A model generated the notes under the pieces. The model ran no database searches. It was not told the origin of the DNA and saw nothing but the letters and a program-made list of their open reading frames with translations. From positions 1,310,501-1,374,500 of the forward strand of contig NZ_CM001240.1 in NCBI RefSeq assembly GCF_000230835.1: a stretch of DNA of 64,000 nucleotides, in the 5' to 3' direction. A program made the translations under genes and the position numbers. The DNA is from Clostridium sp. DL-VIII (GTDB lineage: Bacteria; Bacillota; Clostridia; Clostridiales; Clostridiaceae). Positions 27,339 to 36,053 of this stretch are shown here, one piece after another; position 1 is the first letter of the stretch, and every line of letters begins with the position of its first letter.

Positions 27339-28339
27339 ATAGATCAATAGCAAATAAGAAAATATTTAAGATTAACAAGGACTATATTGCAATCTATGCT
27401 ACAATCGCACTATTTGTAGGTCTATTTTTAATAGGCTCTATTCTATATGATAGCTTTTTATCATCGCAAGTATTTGCTAATTTATTTATAGATAATGCAT
27501 ATTTGATAGTAGTTGCAACAGGTGAAGCAGTGGCAATATTAACAGGAGGAATAGATCTTTCAGTAGGAGCTATGATAGCTTTTGTAAGTATGATTGCTGC
27601 AAGCTTACTGCAAAAGGGAGTAAATCCATTTTTAGTAATAATAATAGTTCTTATAGTAGGACTATTTTTTGGAACAGTTCAAGGCGTTTTAATCCAAAAA
27701 TTCAACTTACATCCATGGATAGTAACCCTTGCAGGAATGTTCTTTGCAAGAGGCGCTAGTTATATTATAAGCATAGATACAATTATAATTGATAATCCCG
27801 TATTTACTCAAATTTCATCAATTAGAATACCGATATTGCCCGATGCATTTATATCGATTAATGTTGTTGTAAGCTTAATAGTAGTAGCTGCAGCTTATTA
27901 TATGCTTAGGTTCACAAAGTTTGGAAGAACAGTGTATGCTATTGGTGGAAATGAAAATTCAGCTAAGTTAATGGGCTTGCCAGTTGAAAGATCTAAAATA
28001 CTTGTATACACATTTTCAGGATTTTGCTCATCTTTAGGCGGTTTATTATTTACAATATATACACTTTCAGGTTATGGACTTCATTGCAATGGTATGGAAA
28101 TGGATGCTATAGCTGCATGCGTAATAGGAGGTATACTTTTAACTGGTGGTTATGGAAATATAATAGGACCATTATTTGGAGTGCTTACAACAGGAATTAT
28201 TCAAAGCCTTATAATGTTTAATGGAACCTTAAATTCATGGTGGACTAAAATAGCAGTTGGAATGTTATTGTTTATATTTATAGTGTTACAAAGAGTTATC
28301 GTTATTAGAGATGAAAAACGAAAAAATGCTATAACCTAG
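27335..28339 (+). CDS. Second sugar ABC transporter permease (YjfF-like)
   Basis: This 334-residue multi-spanning permease has VVATGEAVAILTGGIDLSVGAMIA, the FGRTVYAIGGNENSAKLMGL coupling region and MEMDAIAACVIGGILLTGGYG. It follows its partner with a 4-base overlap, so the two are made together. Having two permeases of the RbsC type side by side is diagnostic for the YtfQRT-YjfF/AraUVWZ subfamily. Confidence 0.93.
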   Translation: MNRSIANKKIFKINKDYIAIYATIALFVGLFLIGSILYDSFLSSQVFANLFIDNAYLIVVATGEAVAILTGGIDLSVGAMIAFVSMIAASLLQKGVNPFLVIIIVLIVGLFFGTVQGVLIQKFNLHPWIVTLAGMFFARGASYIISIDTIIIDNPVFTQISSIRIPILPDAFISINVVVSLIVVAAAYYMLRFTKFGRTVYAIGGNENSAKLMGLPVERSKILVYTFSGFCSSLGGLLFTIYTLSGYGLHCNGMEMDAIAACVIGGILLTGGYGNIIGPLFGVLTTGIIQSLIMFNGTLNSWWTKIAVGMLLFIFIVLQRVIVIRDEKRKNAIT

Positions 28340-28577
28340 TATATACAGGATAATTTAGACTTAGGCATATATAGGATGAAATTAGATACATGATAGTTAA
28401 GATGATATCAATGTATCTGTTTTTCTAGTGAAAATATATGTTTAGGTCTAGTGTCAGTTATAGATATGTTAATTACACGTATAACTTGCAACTGACATTT
28501 TGATAGATTAATTCATAACCTATAATTGTGAGTTGCGTAAACTAAAATTTATATTACATATAAGATACATTAAATGG

Positions 28578-28583
28578 TATAAT
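28578..28583 (+). promoter_or_regulatory. Predicted extended -10 promoter for the system 1 kinase
   Basis: TGGTATAAT gives an extended -10 with TATAAT at 28578-28583; TTACAT (28554-28559) is a weak -35. The 280-bp gap also contains an imperfect palindrome (TGTCAGTT...AACTGACA, about 28452-28500). The kinase therefore need not depend on the transporter transcript. Confidence 0.45.
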
Positions 28584-28619
28584 TTGGATGAAGAGTGGCT
28601 TTTTATGATTGGGGGAATT

Positions 28620-30386
28620 ATGTTGAATAAATTGAGAGTATACTTTATGAATAAAAGCATAGGCAGTAAGCTTATATTTTATTTTTTTTGTGTCATTTTA
28701 ATCTTAACAACAACTATTACTCTTTTAGGGAACTTGTCATATAGAAATTCAATTAATTTTTCTCAAAATGAAAATACTAATCAAATAATAAAGCAAATAA
28801 ATAACAATATAGAATCTTATGTTAACAATACTGAAAATATAATCAATTATATGTCTATAGATCCTAGGATAATAAAATTTTTAAACGATAATAAACTTGA
28901 GAATGATGATATAGAAGATGAGGCATATAAGTCTATATATAATTTTGTGAAGTTTAATCCAGAAATAGCTGGAATAATGATAGTTAACAGTAATGGTGGC
29001 TATATAAGCGATGTTATGAATAAGGTATCGAGAGAATCATTGACTAATGAAGAATGGTATTCAAAGGCTTATAACGATCCATGGAAAATACACTTATTCA
29101 CTAAGCCAACTGGGAGGAATATTGATAATATTTTTAAGTATTCAGCTGATGAAGTTTTTTCAATATCGAAAGCAGTTGTAGATTTATCAAAAGATAAGAT
29201 AAAAGGAGTAATTTTAATTGACATTAAGTTAGATGCCATAAAGAATATTATAGAAAATTCAAAGCCAGGTACAGCAGGCTTTGTTTATATTATGGATAAA
29301 AATAATGATATAGTGTATACTCCGGTAAATAATATAGTGTATAGAATAAAAAACGAGTGGATTGATGATAGTGATAATAAAATAATAATAAAAAATATAA
29401 ATAGGGAAAACTATCAATTAACTAAAGTTGAATCTGAGTATACTGGTTGGAGGACGATAGGAGTATTTCCGGAAAAGGAAAGTTTACGTGTTATTGAATA
29501 TATAAACTATTATTCTGTAGCTGTTGCTATTATAGCACTTATAATAGCTGAAATTTTGGTTGTAATTTTCACAAAATCTATTGTAAAGCCAATTCATAAA
29601 TTAAAGAAGCTTATGAAGATGGCTCAGGAAGGAAATTTGTCAGTATCTTTTAAAGCTAAATATAATGATGAGATAGGTGAACTTGGAAATTCTTTTAATA
29701 CTATGGTTAAAGAAATTAATAATCTTATAAATTTGGTTCAAATAGAAGAGAAGAATAAGAGAATAGCTGAGATGAATGTTTTGCAAGCTCAAATAAAACC
29801 ACATTTTATGTATAATACTCTAGATACTATAAGGTGGATGGCAGAAGAACATAAGGAGGAAGATATAGTAGAAATAATAGAGGCATTTACTAACTTGCTT
29901 AGAATAAGTTTGAGCAAAGGAAAAGAAATCATAAGTGTAAAAGAAGAACTTAAACATATAGAAAGTTATTTAAAAATACAAAAGATAAGATATGAGGATA
30001 GATTAAATTATGAAATTAATTTTGATGAGGATATATTGCAATATAAATTAACAAAACTTATATTGCAGCCTTTGGTGGAAAATGCAATTTATCATGGAAT
30101 AAAAGAAAAGAGAGGAAATGGGAAAATTATAGTTAGAGGCAAGGTTAAAGAAAATTATTTATGTTTTACTATAATTGATAATGGGAAGGGAATACAAAAA
30201 GAAATGTTAAATAAAATAAATCATATGCTAAGAAATGGAAACATAGAGGAAAATGAAATAGGATATGGAATTTTCAATGTTAATGAGAGAATAAAGATTA
30301 TATATGGGGATGAATATGGATTGACTTACAAGAGCATATATGAAGAAGGAACCATCGTGGAACTTAGGCATCCAATAATTAAATAA
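28620..30386 (+). CDS. LytS/YesM-type sensor histidine kinase (system 1)
   Basis: This 588-residue membrane kinase has TM1 near residues 18-38, an extracellular Cache-like sensor region of about 260 residues, TM2 (YYSVAVAIIALIIAEILVVIF), a HAMP domain, and a LytS-type His kinase domain with H395 in QIKPHFMYNTLDTIRWM. The ATPase domain shows LVENAIYHGI and DNGKGI. ATG 28620 (GGGGGA at 28611-28616) is my choice; ATG 28605 is also possible. It probably works with the YesN at 21.2 kb and the anchored binding protein at 22.4 kb, although it lies at the far end of the transporter genes. Confidence 0.9.
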   Translation: MLNKLRVYFMNKSIGSKLIFYFFCVILILTTTITLLGNLSYRNSINFSQNENTNQIIKQINNNIESYVNNTENIINYMSIDPRIIKFLNDNKLENDDIEDEAYKSIYNFVKFNPEIAGIMIVNSNGGYISDVMNKVSRESLTNEEWYSKAYNDPWKIHLFTKPTGRNIDNIFKYSADEVFSISKAVVDLSKDKIKGVILIDIKLDAIKNIIENSKPGTAGFVYIMDKNNDIVYTPVNNIVYRIKNEWIDDSDNKIIIKNINRENYQLTKVESEYTGWRTIGVFPEKESLRVIEYINYYSVAVAIIALIIAEILVVIFTKSIVKPIHKLKKLMKMAQEGNLSVSFKAKYNDEIGELGNSFNTMVKEINNLINLVQIEEKNKRIAEMNVLQAQIKPHFMYNTLDTIRWMAEEHKEEDIVEIIEAFTNLLRISLSKGKEIISVKEELKHIESYLKIQKIRYEDRLNYEINFDEDILQYKLTKLILQPLVENAIYHGIKEKRGNGKIIVRGKVKENYLCFTIIDNGKGIQKEMLNKINHMLRNGNIEENEIGYGIFNVNERIKIIYGDEYGLTYKSIYEEGTIVELRHPIIK

Positions 30387-30423
30387 AAAAGATAAAGCTC
30401 TCTTCCTAAGCTTTATCTTTTTT
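30385..30423. terminator. Terminator between the converging kinase and araA genes
   Basis: Arms 30385-30398 and 30409-30423 pair as AAAAGATAAAGCT/AGCTTTATCTTTT and are A-rich and T-rich at the ends, so it can act on both strands. Confidence 0.85.
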
Positions 30424-30557
30424 ATTAATAGGGAAATAAGATGGTAAATATTATTTTATGGAGGAAATATTTATTTGCAATTTTAGTACTTTAGGTTTCC
30501 TGAATTATAGTATATTTACCATTTAATCTATATAATTATGGGATTAACAATAATTGA

Positions 30558-32024
30558 TTATTTCCAAGCAATACTTGAAAGCTTTAGTTCATTTTTAAAA
30601 GTTGAAAGCTTAGTATCGTTATTGATTACTACACATTCAATACCTACCATGTCAGCCCAGTCAACTAATTGCTCTTCGTTAATTACAAATGAAAAACTTG
30701 TATGGTGAGCACCACCAGCAAGAATCCAAGCTTTAGCACCTTCCTTTAATGATGGTTGTGGTTTCCAAAGTACACTTGCTACTGGTAAATTAGGCATATC
30801 TTCAGTCATTTCAACAGCATCAACGCTGTTAACAATTAAACGGAATCTATTTCCCATATCAATTAATGAAGCAGCAACGGCAGGGCCGGAAGCACCTTTA
30901 AATACCAAACGAGCAGGATCTTCTCTATCACCAATTCCAAGTGGATGAACTTCAATAACTGGCTTTGTACCAGCTAGAGTAGGGCAGACTTCAAGCATAT
31001 GTGCTCCGAGGATTAATCCATTTTCGGAATCAAGGTTATAAGTATAATCTTCCATTAGGCCTGTACCCTTTCCGTTCGCCATAATTTTCATAGCTCTTAA
31101 AAGTGCAGCTGTTTTCCAATCACCTTCAGCCCCAAAACCATAGCCTTCTGCCATTAAGTGCTGAGCAGCAAGTCCAGGAAGCTGCTTCATTCCATGAAGA
31201 GCTTGGAAATTAGTTGTGAAAGCAGTATATCCTTTAGAATCTAAGAAAGTTCTTAGACCTATCTCAATTCTAGCTTGTTCACGAATTGAGTCTATAGAAG
31301 ATTTAGGGTCTATATCATATAATTTAGAGTATTCATTCATAAGTTCATCAATTTGACCTTCAGTAACTTTTTCCATTGAATCAACTAAATCACCAACTCC
31401 GTAGTAATCAATAGTCCAGCCAAATTTGATTTGAGCTTCAATTCTGTCACCATCAGTAACTGCAACATCTCTCATGTTATCACCAAAGCGGGCAACTTTA
31501 ATGTTTTGCCCTTCAGTAACTGCAACAGCAGAAGGCATCCATCTAGCTATATCGGCTGCAACTGAAGCATCAGTCCAATGACCAACTACTATTTTACGAG
31601 GGATATCTAATCTAGCTCCAATATATCCAAATTCTCTATCTCCATGAGCGGCTTGATTTAAGTTCATAAAATCCATATCAATTGTTCCCCAAGGAATTTC
31701 TTTGTTAAATTGAGTATGAAGATGAAGTAAAGGTTTTCTGAGCTGGGTCAAACCATGAATCCACATTTTAGCTGGAGAAAACGTATGCATCCAAGTGATT
31801 ATACCAGCACAGTTTTCATCATTATTCGCATCATTACATACTTTTCTAATTGATTGGGAATCAGTAGCAACTGTTTTAAATGCTATCTTGTAAGGTAGAT
31901 CTTTGGTATTTAAACCTTCAACTATTATTTTAGAATTTTCAGATACTTGATCTATTACTTCAGGACCATAAAGAGGTTGACTTCCTGTAACAAACCAAAA
32001 TTCATAGTTTTTTAATTTTATCAT
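30558..32024 (-). CDS. araA: L-arabinose isomerase
   Basis: AraA converts L-arabinose to L-ribulose, a metal-dependent cytoplasmic step. The 488-residue protein shows the family start (YEFWFVTGSQPLYG), TWMHTFSPAKMWI, HTQFNKEIPW, YGFGAEGDWKTAAL with a catalytic Glu, and LMEDYTYN...ILGAHMLEVCP with the second Glu and a metal-binding His. TAGGAGGAATG precedes the ATG. It is divergent from araR. The promoter carries two AraR boxes in the same layout as galM. Confidence 0.97.
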   Translation of the reverse strand: MIKLKNYEFWFVTGSQPLYGPEVIDQVSENSKIIVEGLNTKDLPYKIAFKTVATDSQSIRKVCNDANNDENCAGIITWMHTFSPAKMWIHGLTQLRKPLLHLHTQFNKEIPWGTIDMDFMNLNQAAHGDREFGYIGARLDIPRKIVVGHWTDASVAADIARWMPSAVAVTEGQNIKVARFGDNMRDVAVTDGDRIEAQIKFGWTIDYYGVGDLVDSMEKVTEGQIDELMNEYSKLYDIDPKSSIDSIREQARIEIGLRTFLDSKGYTAFTTNFQALHGMKQLPGLAAQHLMAEGYGFGAEGDWKTAALLRAMKIMANGKGTGLMEDYTYNLDSENGLILGAHMLEVCPTLAGTKPVIEVHPLGIGDREDPARLVFKGASGPAVAASLIDMGNRFRLIVNSVDAVEMTEDMPNLPVASVLWKPQPSLKEGAKAWILAGGAHHTSFSFVINEEQLVDWADMVGIECVVINNDTKLSTFKNELKLSSIAWK

Positions 32025-32098
32025 ATAACATTCCTCCTAGATATAATGAATATTAATTGAAACTAGATATAGCTTCTCATGTACATAAATAATCATGA

Positions 32099-32142
32099 TA
32101 TATGTACAACAATATTATAATATAATAACATTGTACGTACAA
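32099..32142 (-). promoter_or_regulatory. araA promoter with paired AraR boxes
   Basis: On the minus strand, TTGTAC (32142-32137), a 17-bp spacer and TATAAT (32119-32114). A perfect core TGTACGTACA (32132-32141) overlaps the -35, and TATATGTACA (32099-32108) covers the start point. Centres are 33 bp apart. A weaker half-site (CATGTACATAA, about 32079-32089) lies further downstream. Confidence 0.8.
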
Positions 32143-32339
32143 GCTTAAAATTTAAAAAATATAAACATTATTTTAAAAAGTGTTTAAACTTTAAGCGAAT
32201 TTTTAAAGTGTGCATAAGTGAAATATCGGTATTCGAACAAGTATATCAAGCGTTATACTACGTTTTTATAAAGAAATTAAACGCCATATAAATAATTTAT
32301 GAAAAGTAAATTTGTAATAAATAAATTTGTAATAAACTG

Positions 32340-32427
32340 TTGATATAATTTTGAAAACAATATATAATCTAAATATCAAGTGCGTACAAATTAAAAACTA
32401 CAAATTAGTTTGAGATAATGACGCACA
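32340..32427 (+). promoter_or_regulatory. araR promoter with AraR-like boxes (autoregulation)
   Basis: TTGATA (32340-32345), a 17-bp spacer and TATAAT (32363-32368) form a good promoter. AGTGCGTACA (32379-32388) matches 8 of 10 core bases and sits just after the start point; ATGACGCACA (32418-32427) matches 7 of 10, close to the start codon. Repression of its own gene by AraR is the natural reading. Confidence 0.6.
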
Positions 32428-32436
32428 TTTTATTCG

Positions 32437-33528
32437 ATGAAAGTAGTTGAAAAAATGAAAGAAGCTGAAACAAAGCACGAAATTATTGAGAAATATTACA
32501 TTAACCTTATGGAAGAAAATAAGGTTTCAGCAGGAGACCAATTACCTTCTGAAAATGAAATAGCTAATAAATTCAATGTAAGCAGGCACACTGTAAGACA
32601 AGCGCTTAATTATTTGGTACAGGAAGGCTGGATATACAAAGAAAGAGGAAAAGGAAGTTTTTATTCTAATAAAAAGGCAAATGAAACTAAGAAAAATGTA
32701 GCTGTACTCACAACTTACATATCAGATTACATTTTTCCTAAAATTATATCCGGTATAGAAGAAGAACTAAGAAAAAAAGGATATAACCTGTTATTATTCA
32801 ATAGTAATAATGACATTCAAAATGAGAGGATTTGTTTTGAAAACATTATAAATCAAGATATAGCAGGATTAATAGTAGAACCAGCACAAAGTACCATAAA
32901 CAATTTACATCATGATAGCATAAAAAAATTAGAAAAAAAGAATATCAAATATATTGCAATAAATGCTAATTGTGATGAAGAAAACTCGGCTTATATTGTG
33001 GTAGATGATGAACAAGGTGGTTATAAACTAACAAATTATTTACTAGAGCTTGGCCATAGAAATATTGCAGCATTGTTTAAAGCTGATGACCTGCAAGGTG
33101 AAAAGAGAAGAAGAGGTTATATAAAAGCTCTTAAAGAATACAACTTGAATTTTGACAAAAATATAGTTGGAGAATATATAACTGATAATCAGGAAATGTA
33201 TATAGATCAATTTATCAAGAGAATATTAAGCCTTGATAATAGACCAACTGCAATCTTTTGTTATAATGATAAAGTTGCTTTAAGAATAATAGATAACTGC
33301 AGAAGAGAAAATATAAAAATACCAAAAGATTTATCAATTGTAAGTTTTGATGATTCAAGTTTAGCTATTTCATCTGATGTTAAGCTTACAACAATTAAAC
33401 ATCCGAAAGAAGAAATGGGAGTAAGGGCAGCAAAATGTATCATAGATATGATTGAAGGTAGAATAGATAAGCCTCAATATACTTATAGTGCTGAACTTAT
33501 TGTTAGGGATTCATGTTCAAGAATTTAA
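32437..33528 (+). CDS. araR: Arabinose operon repressor, GntR-type HTH with LacI-type sensor domain
   Basis: This 363-residue repressor has an N-terminal GntR winged helix (QLPSENEIANKFNVSRHTVRQALNYL, residues about 28-75) and a C-terminal PBP1-type effector domain (VAVLTTYISDYIFPKIISGIE, IVEPAQS, YIVVDDEQGGYKLTNYLLELGHRNIA, SIVSFDDSSLA). This domain pairing is that of Bacillus AraR, released from DNA by L-arabinose. No clear Shine-Dalgarno precedes ATG 32437, so translation is probably weak, fitting a repressor. It is divergent from araA; the matching operators occur at five loci in the window. Confidence 0.93.
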   Translation: MKVVEKMKEAETKHEIIEKYYINLMEENKVSAGDQLPSENEIANKFNVSRHTVRQALNYLVQEGWIYKERGKGSFYSNKKANETKKNVAVLTTYISDYIFPKIISGIEEELRKKGYNLLLFNSNNDIQNERICFENIINQDIAGLIVEPAQSTINNLHHDSIKKLEKKNIKYIAINANCDEENSAYIVVDDEQGGYKLTNYLLELGHRNIAALFKADDLQGEKRRRGYIKALKEYNLNFDKNIVGEYITDNQEMYIDQFIKRILSLDNRPTAIFCYNDKVALRIIDNCRRENIKIPKDLSIVSFDDSSLAISSDVKLTTIKHPKEEMGVRAAKCIIDMIEGRIDKPQYTYSAELIVRDSCSRI

Positions 33529-33530
33529 GT

Positions 33531-33566
33531 TTTATTCTTACTTTAATAATATAAAGTAAGAATAAA
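33531..33566. terminator. Hairpin after araR
   Basis: Arms 33531-33544 and 33553-33566 form a perfect 14-bp stem directly after the araR stop; no strong T run follows. Confidence 0.6.
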
Positions 33567-33599
33567 TTTAAATATAATTTAAAATATTCCGCATATACT

Positions 33600-33617
33600 T
33601 GTACGTACATATGTACA
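33600..33617 (+). promoter_or_regulatory. AraR operator upstream of araD
   Basis: A perfect TGTACGTACA core (33600-33609) overlaps a second weaker CATATGTACA (33608-33617). No second box lies 33 bp away, and the promoter elements are unclear (TATAAT at 33574-33579 lacks a good -35). The rest of the 351-bp gap to araD is a long untranslated leader with a GGAGG at 33631 but no credible gene. Confidence 0.7.
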
Positions 33618-33879
33618 ACAAGAGGAAACGGAGGAATAAAGTTTAAGTGTTTTATATAAATAAAGTATGATGCTTAATTCAGCAGGAAGAAGTTAATATT
33701 TATAAAAAAGGCTGCAAGATTAAAATTCATGTAACCGTATACTGATAAAAATAAATGTTAAGTATTCTTCTTGAAATCTATAGTAAAATGTCATGAAAAA
33801 ATAAGAAATAATTGCTGATAAAAATTATTCTCTATAATTTTTAATATTAATCTATACTATAATAAAACGAGGTGTTAAT

Positions 33880-34566
33880 ATGCTTGAAAAATTAAAAGAA
33901 AAAGTTTATGAAGCTAATATGGAACTTCAAAGAAAAGGACTTGTTATTTATACTTGGGGAAATGTAAGTGAAATTGACAGAGAAACAGGATTAGTTGTTA
34001 TAAAGCCAAGTGGGGTTAGTTACGATGCCATGAAGCCAGAAGATATGGTGGTTGTGGATTTAGAAGGCAATGTTGTTGAAGGAAGATATAAGCCATCAAC
34101 AGATACTCCAACTCATTTAGTTCTTTACAGGCAGTATTCTAATATAGGAGGGGTTGTGCATACTCATTCAGAATGGGCGACAACTTTTGCTCAAGCAGGA
34201 ATGTGCATACCGGCTTTTGGAACAACTCATGCAGATTATTTTTATGGTGATATTCCTTGTACTAGAGATTTAACAGACGAGGAAATCAGTGGCGAATATG
34301 AAAAAGAAACAGGAAATGTAATAGTAGAAACAATTGGAGATAAGGATCCTTTGGAAATTCCTTCTATTGTAGTAAAAAATCATGGTCCATTTGCATGGGG
34401 AAAAGATGCTGATGCAGCAGTCTATAATTCAGTTGTATTGGACAAGGTTGCTGAAATGGCCTATAAAACAATGACATTAAACAAAGATGTAAAAGGTGTT
34501 AATCAACATCTTTTAGATAAACATTATCTTAGAAAACATGGTGTAAATGCATACTATGGTCAATAA
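33880..34566 (+). CDS. araD: L-ribulose-5-phosphate 4-epimerase
   Basis: AraD turns L-ribulose-5-phosphate into D-xylulose-5-phosphate. The 228-residue class II aldolase-like Zn enzyme has the TWGNVSEID start, KPSGVSYD, the Zn ligands in [10 protein letters not shown] and NHGPFAWG, and a C-terminal [14 protein letters not shown] end typical of the family. CGAGGTG precedes the ATG. It is the third arabinose-specific step, upstream of transaldolase and transketolase in the same direction. Confidence 0.96.
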   Translation: MLEKLKEKVYEANMELQRKGLVIYTWGNVSEIDRETGLVVIKPSGVSYDAMKPEDMVVVDLEGNVVEGRYKPSTDTPTHLVLYRQYSNIGGVVHTHSEWATTFAQAGMCIPAFGTTHADYFYGDIPCTRDLTDEEISGEYEKETGNVIVETIGDKDPLEIPSIVVKNHGPFAWGKDADAAVYNSVVLDKVAEMAYKTMTLNKDVKGVNQHLLDKHYLRKHGVNAYYGQ

Positions 34567-34594
34567 GATATGATAAACTCAAACTTATATTTTT

Positions 34595-34644
34595 AAGAAG
34601 AATTTCAAAATTATGATTGGAACTCCTATTTTGAAATTCTCCTT
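34595..34644 (+). terminator. Hairpin after araD
   Basis: Arms 34595-34611 and 34628-34644 pair with a single mismatch over 17 bp. No T run follows. Confidence 0.55.
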
Positions 34645-34765
34645 AAAGTAAAATTTATGGTTTTGCTCTATGGAATTATTTAATAGACGAATGAAAGTTA
34701 AGTTTACTTAAATAAATGTGTAAGAAGTAATTTATTTTTATATATAAAGAGGAGATGTTAAGAGA

Positions 34766-35413
34766 ATGAGATTTTTTTTAGACACAGCAAATGTAGAACA
34801 TATAAAAGAAGCAAATGAAATGGGAGTAATAAGTGGAGTAACAACAAATCCATCACTAATAGCAAAAGAAGGAAGAGATTTCAATGAAGTAATAAAGGAA
34901 ATCACAGAAATAGTAGATGGACCAATAAGCGGAGAAGTAGTAAGCGAGGATGCAGCAGGAATGATAAAAGAAGGAAGAGAAATAGCTGCAATCCATAAAA
35001 ATATGATAGTAAAAATACCAATGACAGCAGAAGGACTTAAAGCAACAAAGGTATTAGCAAGAGAAGGAATCAAAACAAATGTAACATTAATATTTTCAGC
35101 TACACAAGCCTTACTTGCAGCAAATGCAGGAGCAACATATGTAAGCCCATTCCTAGGAAGAGTAGATGATATATCAATGATAGGAATGGATTTAGTTAGA
35201 GATATAGCAGAAATATTTGCAGTACATGGAATAGAAACAGAAATAATAGCAGCAAGTGTAAGAAATCCAATTCATGTAATAGAAGCAGCAAAGTCAGGAG
35301 CAGATATAGCAACAGTACCTTATAACTTAGTAATGCAGATGATAAAACATCCTTTAACAGATCAAGGACTTGAAAAGTTTAAGGCAGACTGGGCAGCAGC
35401 GTTTAACAGTTAA
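34766..35413 (+). CDS. Transaldolase / fructose-6-phosphate aldolase family (TalC-like)
   Basis: This 215-residue protein belongs to the short transaldolase family: [33 protein letters not shown], the Schiff-base Lys in VKIPMTAEG, and [20 protein letters not shown]. In the pentose phosphate pathway it moves dihydroxyacetone units between sugar phosphates; some members act as fructose-6-phosphate aldolases, and sequence alone does not separate them well. Codon usage here is strikingly A-rich (for example runs of ATA/GCA/GGA), suggesting high expression. It is followed by a hairpin, a 190-bp element and tkt. Confidence 0.92.
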   Translation: MRFFLDTANVEHIKEANEMGVISGVTTNPSLIAKEGRDFNEVIKEITEIVDGPISGEVVSEDAAGMIKEGREIAAIHKNMIVKIPMTAEGLKATKVLAREGIKTNVTLIFSATQALLAANAGATYVSPFLGRVDDISMIGMDLVRDIAEIFAVHGIETEIIAASVRNPIHVIEAAKSGADIATVPYNLVMQMIKHPLTDQGLEKFKADWAAAFNS

Positions 35414-35424
35414 CAGTTGAGGAG

Positions 35425-35443
35425 GAAAAGCTTACAGCTTTTC
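35425..35443 (+). terminator. Terminator-like hairpin after the transaldolase gene
   Basis: GAAAAGCT (35425-35432) pairs with AGCTTTTC (35436-35443) around a 3-nt loop. Confidence 0.6.
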
Positions 35444-35520
35444 TTGAAAATATAAATTCTTATATTCTTAAGAATATATAGACAAATAACTTTGAACTTA
35501 GATTTATGTGGTAACTTACC

Positions 35521-35710
35521 GAAATCAAATACATTTTTATTCCACAGGACTTATGAAATTTTTGCTGGAAAGTTCTAAATGCAAGCTCGCATCCATTTCT
35601 GCATGTTCCCGAAACAAGTTCGTGACAAGCAATAAATGGAACGAGCTCCCATTAAGAACTTTCAGCAGCTCAATTTCAAATGCATGCTTCATAAAAATGT
35701 ATATGATTTC
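35521..35710. repeat. 190-bp palindromic element (family 2, copy B) with conserved ACAAG apical loop
   Basis: Outer arms 35521-35540 and 35691-35710 match over 19 of 20 positions. The core 35601-35642 starts GCATGTTCC, as in copy A at 18186. The apical hairpin is CGAA-ACAAG-TTCG here against CAAG-ACAAG-CTTG in copy A; the next stem is AGCTCG/CGAGCT here against AAGTTG/CAACTT there. The loop stays fixed while stems change on both sides. A 77-codon open frame across it is not a gene. Confidence 0.85.
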
Positions 35711-36053
35711 TAGTATAGATGCACACAGAAGTTTAGCTTAAATAGATAATTATTCTATATATAAGTCAAGTTTATAATTTGTTTATTTATAAGAATATAA
35801 GAATATAAGAATTTACAAATAAAGCACAATAAAAACAGTTAAGAAGTTAAATTTAAAACAATAAATCAAGTTAAAATAAAAGAACTTAAAAAGAAAGCAA
35901 TTAATAAAGTTAATAATTAAACACTTTAAATATAAAAACATAAAAGAATTTAACTTAAAAAACAATATAACAATAAAACAATATAAAAAGTTATAGTAAT
36001 AATGAGGCTTAAGCCGTAATATTAGAAATTTTAAAAGTGAAATGAGGAGAAAA
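35711..36053 (+). other. AT-rich region before tkt without a gene
   Basis: Very AT-rich sequence with many loose AAGTTAA/TAAAGTTAA-like units (about 35790-35990), and the tkt ribosome site TGAGGAGA at 36043-36050. No gene, tRNA or AraR box seen. Confidence 0.6.

Noticed and set aside
33631..33670. Seven-codon leader peptide (GTG near 33647) after GGAGG upstream of araD
   Set aside because: It is very short and starts at GTG with no residue bias that would suggest attenuation; the GGAGG could be chance in a long leader.
35508..35741. 77-codon plus-strand open frame
   Set aside because: It covers the 190-bp palindromic element, has no ribosome site, and resembles no protein; the same region is explained by stem pairing.
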